Position numbers and translations under genes: made by a program. From Candidatus Glassiibacteriota bacterium (GTDB lineage Bacteria > Gemmatimonadota > Glassbacteria > GWA2-58-10), in the NCBI GenBank assembly GCA_030604975.1, contig JAUVUV010000114.1, forward strand, positions 1 through 7,033: a stretch of 7,033 bases of DNA, read 5' to 3'. Positions 5,892 through 7,033 of this stretch are shown piece after piece (positions within the stretch are counted from its first letter, which is position 1; every line of letters begins with the position of its first letter). Under the pieces are notes generated by a model. It had not been told where the DNA came from and did not search any database. It saw only the letters and a list, made by a program, of their open reading frames with translations.

Positions 5892-7033
5892 ATGCGCAAG
5901 AAAGCAATCAGCATTCTGGTTTGGATGTGTCTTCTTTTCAGTGTGGTTTCCCTGCTCGCCCGCCCGGCAAAGCCGCACCGCCCGCAGAACCTTGCCCTGA
6001 ACAAGCAGAGAGTGGATTTCCGCGACCTGGGTTACAGGCCGGTCAACCTGATCGAGCCGGATGACAGCAAGATAACCAGTCTTATTACGGACCCGAACAG
6101 CGGTATGATCTACGGTGCGACAAGCGGCAAGAGAAGCCAGCTCTTCACGTTCGAGCCTGCCACCAACCACGTGCGGCCGCTGGGTTGTCTGCCCTCTGGA
6201 GGCGGAGTGCGCAATGCTCTCACCCTGGCAGCGGATGGGTACCTCTATCTCGGCACAGGCAAGGACATGACCGTCGAACCCCGGATATCGCAGGACTGGG
6301 GACGGGAACTGGGCCATGGGCATGTTTTCAAAAAGATGTGGGCCGATATTCAGGCCGAGTACGAGAGCTATCCGGGAGGCCATGTTTACCGTTTCGACCC
6401 GGCCGGCCGGGCAAATATCCGCTTTGCCGCCAATCAAGAAGCGAATGTGGAGGATCTGGGAATCCCGGTGCCCGGCGAGGGAATCTACTGCATGGCTGCT
6501 TCCGGTGACGGCAAAGGGCTGTACGGGATAACTTACCCCGGGGGAAAGTTTTTTGTGTTCGATCTGGCCACAGCCAAGGCCACGGTGGTAGGCCAAACCT
6601 GGGAAGAGGTGATTTTCGCAGGTCCTCGAAAAGGGTTGCGTTCCCTGCCCTGTGCGCTGATAGTGGGTGATGAGGGCAACTGCGATTTCTCGCGGGACGG
6701 GGGGTGGATCGGCCGCTACAGCCCGGAAAGCGGTAAGCTGGAAACCCTGAAAGCACGCCTGCCCGGCGAGTTTTATACGCTTCATGCAGGATTCGACATT
6801 TACCACCCGGTGGTGGAATGCTGGACAAAAGGGGCCAGGGGCGTTCTCTACGGTGGAACCAACGACGGCTTCCTCTTTAAATTCATACCCTCACAGGAGC
6901 GCGCCGAGAACCTGGGCAAGGTACGCATAACCCGGCGCGTGCGCGCTCTTGCTACCGCTGCTGACGGCAGGATTTACGGTGTCGCCGGCGAGCGGCATAT
7001 CGGCTGCACGCTTTTCAGTTACGACCCGCGAAA
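5892..7033 (+). CDS. Exported beta-propeller protein, partial: C-terminus missing, function unknown
   Basis: The frame is open from ATG 5892 to the right edge (380 codons plus two bases). The N-terminus MRKKAISILVWMCLLFSVVSLLA is a typical Sec signal peptide, with likely cleavage near Ala23. The mature part has propeller repeats with the core hydrophobic-Tyr-Gly-x-Thr: MIYGAT (72), YLYLGT (117), LYGIT (210), VLYGGT (318) and RIYGVA (360). Companion strands include LFTFEPATN (84-92), VYRFDPAG (165-172), FFVFDLATA (220-228), IGRYSPESG (273-281) and LFSYDPR (374-380). At least six blades are started and the last is cut. A charged insert of about 40 residues (124-163) splits the second blade. It is related in fold and arrangement to the preceding protein, although too different to call a recent duplicate. 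No enzyme motif is recognised. A role with its neighbour in the periplasm or outside the cell is inferred from shared export and operon-like spacing only. Confidence 0.8.
   Translation, partial: MRKKAISILVWMCLLFSVVSLLARPAKPHRPQNLALNKQRVDFRDLGYRPVNLIEPDDSKITSLITDPNSGMIYGATSGKRSQLFTFEPATNHVRPLGCLPSGGGVRNALTLAADGYLYLGTGKDMTVEPRISQDWGRELGHGHVFKKMWADIQAEYESYPGGHVYRFDPAGRANIRFAANQEANVEDLGIPVPGEGIYCMAASGDGKGLYGITYPGGKFFVFDLATAKATVVGQTWEEVIFAGPRKGLRSLPCALIVGDEGNCDFSRDGGWIGRYSPESGKLETLKARLPGEFYTLHAGFDIYHPVVECWTKGARGVLYGGTNDGFLFKFIPSQERAENLGKVRITRRVRALATAADGRIYGVAGERHIGCTLFSYDPR

Noticed and set aside
5874..6806. A 310-codon minus-strand open frame opposite the second propeller gene.
   Set aside because: It lies in exact codon register with the plus-strand gene, which explains its openness; its translation shows no domain, signal or repeat, whereas the plus strand has a signal peptide, an RBS and propeller repeats.

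Overview
This is a bacterial window carrying six genes, one of them interrupted and two cut by the window edges. There are no RNA genes, CRISPR arrays, insertion sequences or long repeats that I can see. Bacterial features include clear Shine-Dalgarno sequences, Sec and twin-arginine type signal peptides, a likely TTG start and polycistronic spacing. The coding DNA is moderately GC-rich, while the intergenic gaps are AT-rich. No marker gene fixes the lineage. The combination of a TMTC-like GT-C membrane protein, a non-heme UroD-family protein and large secreted beta-propellers would suit an uncultivated environmental bacterium, for example of the FCB or PVC groups; that placement is a guess.

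Layout. Positions 1-999 (minus strand) hold the N-terminal 333 residues of a multi-pass GT-C glycosyltransferase-like protein that runs off the left edge. A short divergent intergenic region (1000-1078) separates it from a run of plus-strand genes. These are an endonuclease III/MagIII-like DNA glycosylase (1079-1810), an exported M28-family zinc aminopeptidase (1854-3089) and a UroD/MtaA-family protein (3153-4319) interrupted by an in-frame amber codon at 3546-3548. The gaps between them are 43 and 63 bases, so co-transcription is possible, but the functions do not form an obvious pathway. After a 210-base AT-rich gap comes a second unit of two exported beta-propeller proteins, one complete (4530-5837) and one cut by the right edge (5892-7033). 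They lie 54 bases apart and each has its own ribosome binding site.

Points of most interest. The UroD-family gene is open for 258 codons after the amber codon, in the same frame and with its putative zinc motif intact. This means a very recent nonsense mutation, a base-call error, or decoded amber (pyrrolysine or readthrough). The four other visible gene ends use TGA or TAA, never TAG. The tandem propellers look like an exported pair of unknown function. I do not see convincing evidence of a multi-gene novel system such as a defence island or biosynthetic cluster.
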